Part shown: one piece after another, positions 35,384 through 45,703 of the stretch
How positions within the stretch are numbered: the stretch's first letter is position 1
Layout: each line of letters starts with the position of its first letter
DNA from: Scenedesmus sp. ARA3
Lineage: Eukaryota; Chlorophyta; Chlorophyceae; Sphaeropleales; Scenedesmaceae
Assembly: GCA_004335835.1 (NCBI GenBank)
Contig: RWJK01001382.1
Coordinates: 1 to 64,000, forward strand
Direction of reading: 5' to 3'
DNA length: 64,000 nucleotides
Program-made: the position numbers and the translations under genes
The notes under the pieces: generated by a model
What the model saw: the letters and a program-made list of their open reading frames with translations, nothing else
Databases searched by the model: none
Told to the model about the DNA's origin: nothing

Positions 35384-35883
35384 GCACCCTGCTGCGGCTC
35401 TGCTCCTGCCAGGAACTGCGGCCTCCTGCTGTACTGCACAGAAGGCCGCAGAATGGATGGCAGAGCTGGTCGTGCTGCTGCTGGCGGTGCTGCTGCTGCT
35501 GGTGTTGCTGCGATTGGTGGCAGTGCTGCTGTTGTTGGGGTTGCAGGCACAGCGCCTAACTCTGACAGAGAAGCAGCTGATGTAGGGGGAAGCACCTTGG
35601 TGGGGGATATGAAAGAAGCAGCAGCAGCCTGCTGCTGATGAAAAGGTGCTGCCCAGGCTGCTAGAGATGCCTCGTCTACGCTATCTGCTGCTGCTGCCTG
35701 AGGAATGCCAGCAGCTGCTGCTGCTGCATCCCCTGGCAGTGGCGGCAGCAGTGCAGCAACTATGCTACTGGTGGTGTCATGTGGCTGCACCTGCTGCTGC
35801 GGCACTGCTGCTGCCGCTTCTGCTGCATCACCCAGGACCCCTGGTACACTTGGTACAGCTGCAGGACTCGCCAAAAGCGCTGC

Positions 35884-35923
<40 letters not shown>

Positions 35924-36183
35924 ACTGATGCTGCTGCAGCTGTTGGAACAGAAGTTGCTGGCAACAGCACAGCTGCGCCTGGCGCAAGCGCACCTGTACC
36001 TGCTGTGTTGCTGGCTGGAGGCGGCTCGCTGTGCTGCTGTGCTGCTGTTGTAGTGCCATACTGCTCCCTGTACTGCTGCATCATGCGCTGCAGCATGTCA
36101 CCAAAGCAGCCCAGGTCATCTTCTGCATCCAGGTACTCCCTGCAACAGAGTGTTTGCGTTTGCGTTCGCGATTCCGCAGCAGC

Positions 36184-36221
<38 letters not shown>

Positions 36222-36550
36222 CAGCAGCAGCAGCAGCATTTAGCGGTGTGAGCATGCGCTTTGGTGCTACGTGATTATGGAACAGTCCAGAGATCATACT
36301 TGAACAGAGCAAGCTGCCAAGGGCTGCTTGCAAACGTTGATAAAGGGATATACAGTGTTGATTTTGGTGAAGCGCATGCGACTGGACACACATGTAAATG
36401 CGGCATATGCGCAGTGATTCAAACTGCATAGTACCGGCTTCAACGCAATGCACCAACTCACGTGTCGTCCTGCTGCAGCTGCTGCAGCTTCTGCTCCGCC
36501 TCACAATAGTCACACAGCACGCGCAGCAGCTGCATCCTGCACGTACACAT

Positions 36551-36649
<99 letters not shown>

Positions 36650-37184
36650 GCAGCAGGAGCAGCAGCAGCAGCAGCAGGGGTTGAGGTGTGTCTAGTAGGC
36701 TTAACACAGCGCCAGTAGCCACGGCAGACGCCAAATCAGTTGGACAAACCTGCACACGCTCTTACGACTGTTTGCACATGGCATAGGTGAGCCACACCTT
36801 CAACGGCTGCACCAGTAACCAAGCTCAGCCAACCAACCAGCCAGGTGTCTGTGGTGGCGTATGCCGCATGAACACACTATGTAACGCCTGTATCTATCTA
36901 ACCAGCCAGCACACCTGAGGCTCGCTGCCTGCAGTTCCTGCTGGCTCAGCCCCAGCTGCTGCGCCACTTGCTGCGCCTCTTGCAGCGCAGACGCATCAGC
37001 CCTGGGAGCAACACACGGCGGACAGAAGAGCATCACAGTATGGAGAAGCGGTTGATTGTGTGTGCGTGAACAGGAGCACTGTGCATGCTGAACACATGTC
37101 CCAGGAAGATGGCTGCAGGGGAGCGCTGACAGCTAGGCACACAAACACGGCAGGCAGCAACTGAACCTCGACCCTCAAGACCCT

Positions 37185-37223
<39 letters not shown>

Positions 37224-37965
37224 GAGGCAGAGGCAGAACAAGCAGTGCGCCGCTCACTCTGGTGTGGGCGCCAGCCCGTGCAGCTGCTGCAGGTCTGGGA
37301 TGCGCCTGCTGACCCTGATGCCCGAGTTTCTGCTGAGGCCCAGCACCTTGACTACCTGCAGAGTTTCGAATAAGTTGTCGAAACATACAATTTGAGGAAA
37401 AAGCCATGACATTGTGCAGGATGTAGTAACATGACCGCACGGCTGCAGCTCAGCTGGGAATGCGGAACACATGCGCTGCACTTTCATAGGTAAATGGCTG
37501 CATGCGCCCTGAGATGGCATGCATGTATACACTTGCCAGCGCGATATGATCATATACATACTGGTTAAACCTTTGTTCCTGCGCGCTGCACATGTGCTGT
37601 TGAGCTGCTTGCTGTGTTGCACAACAGCACAGCAGCACACAGCTTGTACAGCCTGCAGCTTGTACAGCTGTACAGCCACAGCAGCAGCAGCAGCAGGCCC
37701 CAGCCCTCTCAAAACACAAGCTTCCACCCACCTGCAGCTGACCTCCGGGGCTGCTTGCGACGGAGTGCACCCATTTAACGCTGTATGGGGCCGGGCCTGC
37801 AGACTGTGTGCGTGTGCGTACCAGGGAGCAGCTCAGGAACTCCTGCACGTAATCACCCAAAGCTCGCCCTCGTTCAGAAGAAGCACCACTGAAAATGCTG
37901 GTCGAATGGTTTGAAAATAGGATGAAGCCGATCATGGTGAGAATGCCGGCTTCCAAGCAAGGCAT
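25278..37965 (-). CDS. Giant SPOC-like / octapeptide / RS protein with a triplicated module
   Basis: Not recognised as a known gene. Seventeen exons (minus order) join in frame to 2355 residues: 37965-37732, 37355-37258, 37001-36915, 36536-36462, 36139-35257, 35054-34656, 34042-32302, 32128-31953, 31695-31495, 31034-30992, 30652-29712, 29343-29225, 28798-28738, 28383-28291, 27925-26537, 26082-25909 and 25631-25278. The exon at 34656-35054 looks like a SPOC domain: VWCGRVAWRTPDG, GSFAACGHIYP, then WDCCPLVLVP. Exon 32302-34042 has poly-Q, about 13 RQYSPAGD octapeptides and an RS domain. A module then occurs three times, each with RSLLLLxxFA, LELAxEP, RRHRLLxxLL, PLLLYR and LYRSLxxFAAD. RS and SPOC suggest nuclear RNA or transcription work (inference). 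The first exon is the least certain. Confidence 0.72.
26129..26200 (-). repeat. Copy of a giant-gene exon 5' edge
   Basis: On the minus strand this has a CAG acceptor and VVPAYLLLLRPHSLLRQLL, against VVPGYMSLLRRHSLLRQLL in exon 25909-26082. It lies upstream of the functional acceptor and has no donor. Confidence 0.8.
28095..28160 (-). repeat. Copy of giant-gene exon 28291-28383 3' edge
   Basis: It repeats the segment coding QDRGLVLVPQ with a GTGCGG donor. A matching copy of the same exon's 5' edge lies at about 28453-28502, so both edges of this exon are duplicated outward. Confidence 0.8.
28163..28275. repeat. (AAT)n microsatellite
   Basis: AAT repeats with periodic AAG and GAT variants (a higher-order unit of about 36 bp), in an intron of the giant gene. 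Confidence 0.95.
29100..29155 (-). repeat. Copy of giant-gene exon 29225-29343 3' edge
   Basis: CACCTGAAGAAGTAGATGCG on the plus strand occurs at 29110 and at 29222. Each carries a GT donor on the minus strand. Confidence 0.85.
32880..33192 (-). repeat. 24-bp coding repeat (octapeptide RQYSPAGD)
   Basis: About 13 tandem 24-bp units in the giant gene encode YSPAGDRQ or YSPAGDRR with variants such as YNPAGD and YLSAGD. The flanks are RS-rich. The frame is kept through the whole array. Confidence 0.92.
34188..34316. repeat. 14-bp tandem repeat in an intron of the giant gene
   Basis: AGCAATCAAACACC is repeated about nine times with one A-to-T variant. Confidence 0.95.
34430..34500 (-). repeat. 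Copy of SPOC-like exon 3' part
   Basis: On the minus strand it encodes ADVAALTQLMALLRNSEGQL, against ADVAALTQLMALLRNSRGEL in exon 34656-35054. A GTGCGT donor follows. Confidence 0.85.
36549..36690 (-). repeat. Long (CTG)n tract upstream of a splice acceptor
   Basis: More than 30 CAG units on the plus strand read as (CTG)n on the transcribed strand. The tract ends about 13 nt from the acceptor of exon 36462-36536. Confidence 0.95.
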
Positions 37966-38096
37966 GCTCTTACTGTGGCTGTCCCGCAGGTGGCCTGCAG
38001 ATCCTGGCCTTTGGCTGAGGCCAACGCTGCAGCGAATGCGCTTTCAAACTCTTCCGCGTTCCAAATCAGCTGCTTCAGCACAAGCAGCTGTTCCAT
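37932..38096 (-). CDS. Small ORF upstream of the giant gene, possible 5' exon
   Basis: ATG at 38096 gives a 54-codon ORF starting MEQLLVLKQLIWNAEEFESA, with normal-looking helical composition and a GTAAGA donor (around 37971). Splicing it to the next exon does not keep frame with my model, so it may be a separate peptide, a 5' exon with a different junction, or a uORF. Confidence 0.3.
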   Translation of the reverse strand: MEQLLVLKQLIWNAEEFESAFAAALASAKGQDLQATCGTATVRACLAWKPAFSP

Positions 38097-38432
38097 ATCT
38101 GTCGTTTCAGCAGAAATAGACCATTACGTCCATGGTATCTCGCAAGTGCACGTCTGCTATAAACACAATACATATGTCAACAATCCGGTGGTTATGTGCA
38201 TCAGCCACCATAACAGCACGCATGCACGCTCCTTCGATCTGTCCAAGGTATGGTTCAGGGTCCCTGCATCCTGACACTGTCCTGAGGACCTGAGGACCAA
38301 CCAAATGCAGCTACAAATCGCAGCCTGCCAACGCGGATAGGCCTCAACACCTGTAGCACTAGTCAAACATGTCAACAGACATATACAGCTACAGTTCCAT
38401 CACATCTCTAGACAGCTGCCATGCTATTGCTC

Positions 38433-41400
38433 TTACAGCTGCTGCACCCTCGCTGTCAACTCTGCCATATCCAGCGCTGAAGGATTGCCAGCACGCACTG
38501 CCGCCAGCAGCTCAGGCCAGCCAGCGCCACCTGCACTGCTGCGCTGTATGCTGCTGCTGTCAGCAGCGACAGCACCTTGCAGCTCTGGCTGCTGCTGCTG
38601 CTGTTGAGTTTGCTGCTGTGCTGTTGGGTGGCCATTGGTTGTTTGGCACACGGCCATGCTGCTGCTGCTGCTGCTGCTGTCGCAGCTGCTGTTCCCAGCA
38701 GATTGGCGTCCTACGTCCTGCTCGCACTGATCCCCATGTGCTGTGCGCCGCAGCTCCTTGAGCTCCCTGCAGCAGCAGCGCAGTGCATATGAGTGCACTT
38801 CAGCAGCGCAAGTACAGCAGTCACGTCTTTCTGAAGTCAGCACAGGCAGTCTTCAGTAGAGATGTGGCTGAACAGCTGACCACAGGTGCCATGTAAGCTT
38901 TGCAACAAAGCCCGGTAGAGCCCACATGGAGTAGCCACAGCAAAAGCAGGCTAGTATGGCAAGCGACTGCGACTGTCTTGCAGACGCAGGACAGGCCTCT
39001 GACATCTGTGCAGCTCATGTACACAAGGCACCACCGCTGACAGCTGCAGCCTTCGAGTGTTTGCTCCCAACCCTAGCAGCCCAGGATCAGCCCAGGACCT
39101 CGCAGCACCCACCCGCAGCGCGGCACTGGGCAGTCACTGGTGGTGCAGCTTTTGGCGTGCAGGTTGAGCTCCCTACAGCAGTATCGAATGCATAAAAACT
39201 CCAGTCAGCAGATCAAGCAGAGCATCGGCAATGCGTTTGAGATAGTACAGGCAGTACTTAGTAGCGCTTTTGCTGGGCAAGCACAGCACAGGTGCCACTC
39301 ACGCATATCACAGCCTGCGAAGCTCAGATGTAGCAGCCTGACAGGACGAGCCCATGCAGCTGAACTGCAGGTACAAAGTCAGCCTCTGGCTTTGCGGCAG
39401 ACAGGTCAAACAGAAACCACTTGTACAGCAGCTGCAGCTCACCTTCCATAAAATTACGCAGCCCTGCAGCAGACATGCCAACTTCGAAGGAAACCGACAA
39501 CATCAAATACACAGAGCACCCACCTGCAGCGCGGCACTGGGCAGTCGCTGGCAGTGCAGCTGTCCAGGTGGAATTGATAGAAGTGCCGGTTCTCCATGCA
39601 CACACCGCAGCCGCCAGAGGCCTGCTGCGTGCACTGTAGCGTGTGCTGGCACTGCGTGCGGAACTCGCGGCAGCCGGGATAGCTGCACTGCAGGTTGTAG
39701 CAGCTGCGCGTGTGCGGCAGCAGCGCCAGCCTCTGCTGCAGCTGCTGGTCTGTGAGTTGGCTGCGCATCTGGTCACGGTCGCCACAGCTGCTGCTTGCAC
39801 CTGATGCCTGTGTGTCGCAGCAACTGTCATTTGCACCAGCCTTGTGGTCGCAGTCCACGTCCTGCTGGCACTGGTCCCTGTCTGGATGCCACCAAATGCG
39901 CTGGTCGCCGTTGTCAAATTCAAAGCTGCTGCTTGCACCCGGTGCCTGTGTGTCGCGGCTGTCATGTGCAGCAGCCTCGTGGTCACAGCCGCGGTCCTGC
40001 TGGCACTGGTCCCTGTCTGGATTCCGCCGAATGCGCTGGCCACGGCCGTCAATGGGCTGCGCAGAGCCGACGGCAACACATATGGAGCACTGCATGATCT
40101 GGGGGACAGCAGCATCATGCAGTCGGCACGCACAGCGCACAGGCGTGTGGACGAGGGTCAGAGCATTGCAAGCAGGAACACCACTGTTTGCTTCATTAAT
40201 GAAATGAACATTGCAAGCAGCCAGGTAGTTTCAATGCTGTCAGCAGTGTGTGCAGCTGCCGTCAGCACACAGAGCTGCTCCCACTGCTACAGTCGCTGCA
40301 CCTGCCAACACGCTAACCATCTGTCGCTGCGCGCTTGCTGATGAGACCTCTTGCGCAACGCTGCCGCACCTGGCACTCCTGGTAGTGCTTCATCAGGGCC
40401 TTGCTGTCGGTGCAGCGCTGGTACGTGCACTCGGGATTGTTGCAGCTGAGCATGTGCACGCACAGCTCTTTGCCAGCACGGCAGGCAGGTGGCAGCTTCC
40501 CCTCATTCTCTCCCAGGTGGTGCTTTACGCAGTGCAGCAGAAACCGCAGCCACTGCTGCTGCTCCTGGATGTACTGCTGCTGGTCCTGCAAGTTCTGCTG
40601 CAGCTGCTCACTAGACTGCTGCGGGAAGCCTGCAGCAAGAACAGCAGCACGCACATGCACATACTGAGCAACACCGTTGGCGCCAAAGACCCATCCAGCC
40701 GTAGCATGTGCAGCACATTCCACGACATCTGAGCACAGTGGTCTCACCTGGTGCCTGTGCAGGACTCGCCAAGGGTGCTGCTGCCGCCGGCTGCTGCGGC
40801 TGCTGCATTGATGATGCCATGCTGCCGGTGGGCTGTGCTGAGCCGGGCATGCCGCCTGTTGCACCAGCCTGCGCAGCTGTGCGTTGCAGATACTCCCTGA
40901 CAGGAGCGCAGATGGGGCACTGCACGTCCTGCAGGAAAGCAGCAAAGTGCAGCGCACGGACGTATGGCACAATGTCCTAATCATTGTAAGCACGGAAGAA
41001 CAGCAAGTCGCTTGTCAGTGATGTGCCTTCAAGGCAGGCCATATGCGCGGCCGACTTGTGCAGGCTATCCCTCAGCACATCCAGCTGCGCCTACTACTGC
41101 ACTCGCTATGGTGGTGCTCCTGCCGCGAGCCTATCTTGCGCAACGCGGCCCACCTGGCAATGCTCGTAGTGGTGCACCAAATCCCTGCTTGCGTTAAATG
41201 CCGGTACGTGCACTTGGCATTGCTGCAGCTGGACATGTGCGCCCACAGCTCCTTGCCCACACTGCAGCTGTGCCCAACCTGGCACTCGCCCTGCTGGCAC
41301 AAACCGCAGTGTCGCAGGAACAGCAGCCACCGCTGCTTCACCTGAATGTTCTGCTGCCTGTCCTGCAAGTTCTTCTGCAGCTGCTCGCCTGACTGCTGTG

Positions 41401-42264
41401 GGAAGCCTGCAGGAGAAACAGCCACATGCACATCAACAGCAACAGAACAATCAGCACAAACAGGCAGTGCAGCAACAGCAATTGCGGCAACTTGCTCAGC
41501 AACTGAGCACCTTTGCAGCGCCTGCGGTCCTGCAAGAAATCCATGGCACGCGCAGGACGGAAAGACAAGCAAGTGCTGCTGCAACCACTGACCAAGCAAC
41601 AAGCAGCCTCGCTCAATGATGATACTCTGCGCTCAACACCAACAGCCTTCCCTCTGCCAGCAGCCACGCACCCGGCCCCGCCTGCCCTGCACCGGCTTGG
41701 CTGACTGCCGGCAGGTCCATATTGAGTGAGGTGGCGCCCGGCTGCAGCGCCGCTGAGGAGCCCGGCAGCAGCATGCCGCCATTGCTGCCAGGCATCATGG
41801 CGCCTGCAGCGCCGCGCAGCTCAGAGCTGCTTGAGGAGTCCTCAATCTCCCTCACAATTGAACCCTGCGCCTCCAGCACCCCCTGGGAATCTGCGGCTAT
41901 GCTGCTGGGCCTGACACTGCTGCGTGGTGCTGTACCAACTTTCAGACGTACTGGTGAAGGTGGTGGAGTAAGTGTGCTGCTGTTTGTGTCATTGGACTGC
42001 AGGAAGTGCTCAGGTGCCAGAGCTGCTGCTGCATCACCCAGACTTCCTTATGCAGCTGGCACTCCTGGTGCCTTGACGAGGCTGGCCAAGGGCGCTGCTG
42101 CCTGCTGCTGCTGCTGCTGCACCTGCTGCTTCAAACTTGTTGCTGCCCCTGCAGCAGTATCAGCCAGCGAGGGCACACCAGCGCCTTGCGAAGGTGGCAC
42201 TTGTGTACACTGGAACATGCTGTGATGCTGCTTAGTGCAGTAGGAGGCGCTGTGGCACCCCTCC
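38433..42264 (-). CDS. Protein with three TAZ-type zinc fingers, interrupted
   Basis: TAZ domains are Cys/His zinc folds known from p300/CBP acetyltransferases. Exons: 42264-41672, 41406-41154, 40928-40748, 40629-40370, 40098-39524 and 38766-38433. Finger 1 joins 41406-41154 (GKELWAHMSSCSNAKCTY) to 40928 (VQCPICAPVRE). Finger 2 joins 40629-40370 (GKELCVHMLSCNNPECTYQR) to 40098 (MQCSICVAV). Finger 3 (LQCSYPGCREF, GGCGVC, CTASDCPVPRCR) continues into RELKELRR. An internal repeat with PDRDQCQQD precedes finger 3. The first exon starts with a MYND-like fragment (CREGCHSASYCTKQHHS). No KAT11 acetyltransferase domain is visible. Two breaks: an in-frame TAA (42048-42050), and a missing base near 41200 in finger 1. 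It is therefore a degenerate gene or carries sequence errors. The 5' end is unresolved. Confidence 0.7.
39108..39180 (-). repeat. Copy of TAZ finger 3 exon 3' edge
   Basis: On the minus strand it encodes SCTTSDCPVPRC followed by GGTGGG, repeating the end of exon 39524-40098. Confidence 0.8.
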
Positions 42265-43652
42265 CTGCAAGTAACGATGTAGCTCAAATCAATTTTGTTG
42301 AGTTGTGAAGTAACATATAGGCCACCACTTTGCCGGAGTCTGACAGAGTTTCGGAAGCCTGCACTGGCAGTTGTTGTGTTCGCTTGCAACTGCTTGCACA
42401 GCTCTCGTAGTGAGCGTACGATAATGCAAAACGATGTTTCCACGCAAGATTGTGCTTGCAGATCGGCTTAAACGCTCATGAATTCAAACTCTCACAGGTT
42501 ATGACAATGACATGGTTTTGAAGTTGCTTGCAGCTGGCATATTCACCCAGTGGCTGAGGCACTATGATTTCGTTCCACCTGTACGTACGCGTTCTTTGAT
42601 TTGGATTTATCTGCTAGCTACTGCTGGTGTAGTCAACGCTGGATGCAGTCACTGCTTGAGCGCCACCGTGTGCCTGTTTCGCCTCTGGCGCAAACAGACC
42701 ACAGCAGAGCTAAAGATCACCTGCCGATGTTGCAGCTCCCATGATCCCTGGGTGATTCGCTGTAGCTGCCATATCAAACGGTCAACACACGCCCCATCAG
42801 GTTCATTTATTACAATGCTTGGTCTGGCAGCACAATGCTTTCAAACCCACTATATAATGTAGGATTGGATCCACAGGTTCGTGGTCCTACCTCAATACCC
42901 CATGCCAGCCAGTGGCTGGCATACAAGGGTAAATTGGGTTGACCATGTGCTCCATACCATGTTGAGTGCCAACCGTCCATGATGAAGCAACGTCGCGGCG
43001 CAGTGCTTCCAACAAGCAAGATGATGGGGTTGACAACAAGCAAGATGATGTTTAGTGCACCACAACCAGCACCCCAGCTGCTGCTTGCGTTGCGTTGCAT
43101 GACATCTGCTGTTCCCAACCTGAGAAACATTCATGTGCTGTTGCTCACACCAACCCTTGACATAATAAGACACAGCACGGCATGCATGCATGCACCAGAC
43201 AAACCCAACACGTGCTGTTTGGGATCAGTCACAGCTGAAACCTCAATGCCATTGAGCCTGCAAGTGTTGCTCCCAGCAGCTAAGGCCGTGCAGCACGTAC
43301 GCATGCTGCATCACAGCATGGCAAATGGCTGACAGCATTGCTGCCTTCCGCCATTCAGCAACACCTTGGCATACACCCTCATCTACAGGCAGCTGTCACT
43401 TGGCTACCGAAACTGATGCCAAAGTCCCTCCATGTGCCGATGAGCACTTTGAAACAGGAGAGTAGCGCTTCCAGCGTCTGTGCTGCAGCTGCTGCTGCTG
43501 CAGCGGCTGCACCAGCTTTGATGCGCCGCAAAAGCTGCTGCCGCGCAAGTGCCTGTGTCCTGTCATTCTGGCCCTGCTGCTCCAGCTGAGCAGCCTATGC
43601 CAGGCACTGTTGCTGCTGCTGCTGTGTATGTGCAGGCCCTGCTGCTGCCAGG
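42265..43652. other. Region between the TAZ gene and AP2S
   Basis: One coding-like minus-strand segment lies near 43440-43585 (LEQQGQNDRTQALARQQLLR then an Ala run). It could be an upstream exon of the TAZ gene. The rest, about 42450-43400, shows short direct repeats (AACAAGCAAGATGATG twice near 43011-43048) and no recognisable gene. Confidence 0.35.
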
Positions 43653-45120
43653 CTAGACCTCTATGCTGTCCAGCTCTCGTAGCCGCTCCAGGATTACCTG
43701 CAGCAGGAGGCAGCAGCAAGCAGCAGCAACAAGCAAGGCAGCAGTTGATGGCAGTTGCAGACAAGCTGTGCTTCACTGCTGCACCATCACCGCAGACAGC
43801 GGCTGTCATGTGAATGCTGCGCTCCGACAGAAGCCCATACAGCCGCCGCAACGTACAGCTGCATAACGCACATTCAAACATACACTGTTGTGAGCTATAT
43901 TTGCCGCTGCCACCACAAGCAGACACCCGTGCTCTGCAACAGACCGCAGCGCCTGCGACAAATCAAGCAGCTGCAGTAACTCAGTTACAGCAGTGCTGTG
44001 CAGCCATCCCTGGTCGATGTGCAGGCTGCACCAAGCTGTTGCACGCTGCCTCAAACTGCCTGACGCTGCTGTTGCAGCTGCTGCTGGCTGTTGCATGGTG
44101 CTGCTGGCTGTGCAGGCTGTGCAGGCTGCGAGTGCTGGCTGCTGCAGGCGCACCTTCTTGCTAGTCTCCTCAAACTCTCCTCCCAGGATGAACTCATCCA
44201 GGATGAGGTACACCTGCAGGACAACAATGCAGCACACAGGTTGGTGCAACGGGAAGTGCGTGTGCAGAGAAAGCAAGCAAAAGTAGCGTGCTGTGCAGAA
44301 AATCGCTTCTGGCTTCAATCGATGCTCAGTTCATCCTCCTGACAGACTGCATACTCGGAGCCGCCTTGGCCTGCAGGTCATCCTGCAGCCCATGGTGCGC
44401 CCAAACAGCTGCTGCCTGCCAGCTGCCTTCCTGCGACAGTACCCATCTCCACAAACATAAGCAGCACAGAATCATTCTGTTAACACATGCAAGCGCACTT
44501 TGTGGAAGTTGAACACCAGGTCCAGCTCGCACACGTTGCTGAAGTAGTGGTCCAGGATCTCCACAAACAGGTGGATGGCTTCCAGGGCGCCCAGCTCGTT
44601 GTCTGACACGTCAATGCCCAGGCTGAAGAACAGCCCCGCGTAGCGCCGGTACACGATCTTGTAGGTTTTGAACTGCAGGGTGTTGGTGGCCAGGTGACGT
44701 GACAGCAGGGTTGGAGAGTGCATGGGAGGAAGAATGCAGCAGGATGAGGACGAGGACAGTGAGTGGGCAGTAGTATGTGGGCTTGCAGGCCTGCAGGATA
44801 CTCAGGAGCAGTTGTGCAGATAGCATCATGCTATCATGCAGATGATTTGCCTGAAAATGTGCAGACGACTGGTCCTGGCAGAGTAAGATCAGGAAGAGGG
44901 GCCAGCAGCAAGTCAGTGTTGCTGCAAGTACAAGCAGCAGCAACTGCTTGGGCGGGTAGCAGCGTACCTCTGCGAAGTTTGTGTGCTTAGGGTCCCGCGT
45001 GACTATCAGCCTATGTACATCGTATTCTAGCTTTCGCTTCTCGTGGTCTCCCAACGGCACGTAGTACTTGGCGAGCCTGGTCTTGCCTGCCCTATTCTGC
45101 AACAGCAGGAAGCGGATCAT
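43653..45120 (-). CDS. AP2S1: AP-2 complex sigma subunit (clathrin adaptor)
   Basis: Small subunit of the AP-2 adaptor for clathrin endocytosis at the plasma membrane. Exons 45120-44968, 44672-44499, 44213-44154 and 43697-43653 are all phase 0 and give 143 residues, against about 142 in the family. The start is [20 protein letters not shown]. Further matches are YEVHRL-like [19 protein letters not shown], then [19 protein letters not shown], then [20 protein letters not shown], then [20 protein letters not shown], ending [22 protein letters not shown] and the length favour AP-2 over AP-1 sigma, though sigma chains are close. No splice-edge copies are seen. It lies upstream of the TAZ gene and downstream of RAD54 on the same strand. 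Confidence 0.95.
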
Positions 45121-45595
45121 CCTGTCCCCCAGCTCTGATATATGTCGTTGACTTTGTTGTTTCAGCAGGAATCATGGGTCCATGGGGAGCGCTCGAACAG
45201 CAGTTGCACTGCAGGCAGGAGTCAGCTCAACAAAACTGGCCGTGGTCCTGTTGTGCTGCTGCAACGATCAAACACCACAGTGCAGCAAATATGTACCGCA
45301 GACAACATCTAGCCTAGGGCAGCATAGCATGATGCCAGCCTGGCTTCGCGCGTCAAACCCTGGTCTAACAGACCATACATGCCATGCCACTGCTGAGCAG
45401 GACAAAGCCAGAGAAGTCACCACGCACGTTGCACTGACCCCACATACAGGGCAGGCAACCAATGAACTGGCAGCAGTGTGCATCTCACTGGGCAAAGCAA
45501 ATGATAGGGGGCCATAGCTACTTGTCCTCATTTGTTATGTTTGACCAGTGGTACAAGGTCAAACTTCATGCTGACCCTACAAGACAACGTAGCAC

Positions 45596-45600
45596 TTACA
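45596..45600 (-). terminator. TGTAA poly(A) signal candidate for RAD54
   Basis: TGTAA on the minus strand, 104 nt after the RAD54 stop, which is a suitable distance for a short 3' UTR. Confidence 0.5.
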
Positions 45601-45703
45601 GCAGCGACTGGCTGTGCACATGACGTTACTGTGCGGCGCTGCGCGCAGAGCATGCACAGCAGCAGCACATGATCGAGAGACAGTCGGGCTGCAAACCTTG
45701 AGG

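Noticed and set aside
38433..43652. A p300/CBP-type histone acetyltransferase call
   Set aside because: Only TAZ fingers are visible; no KAT11, ZZ or PHD motif was found.
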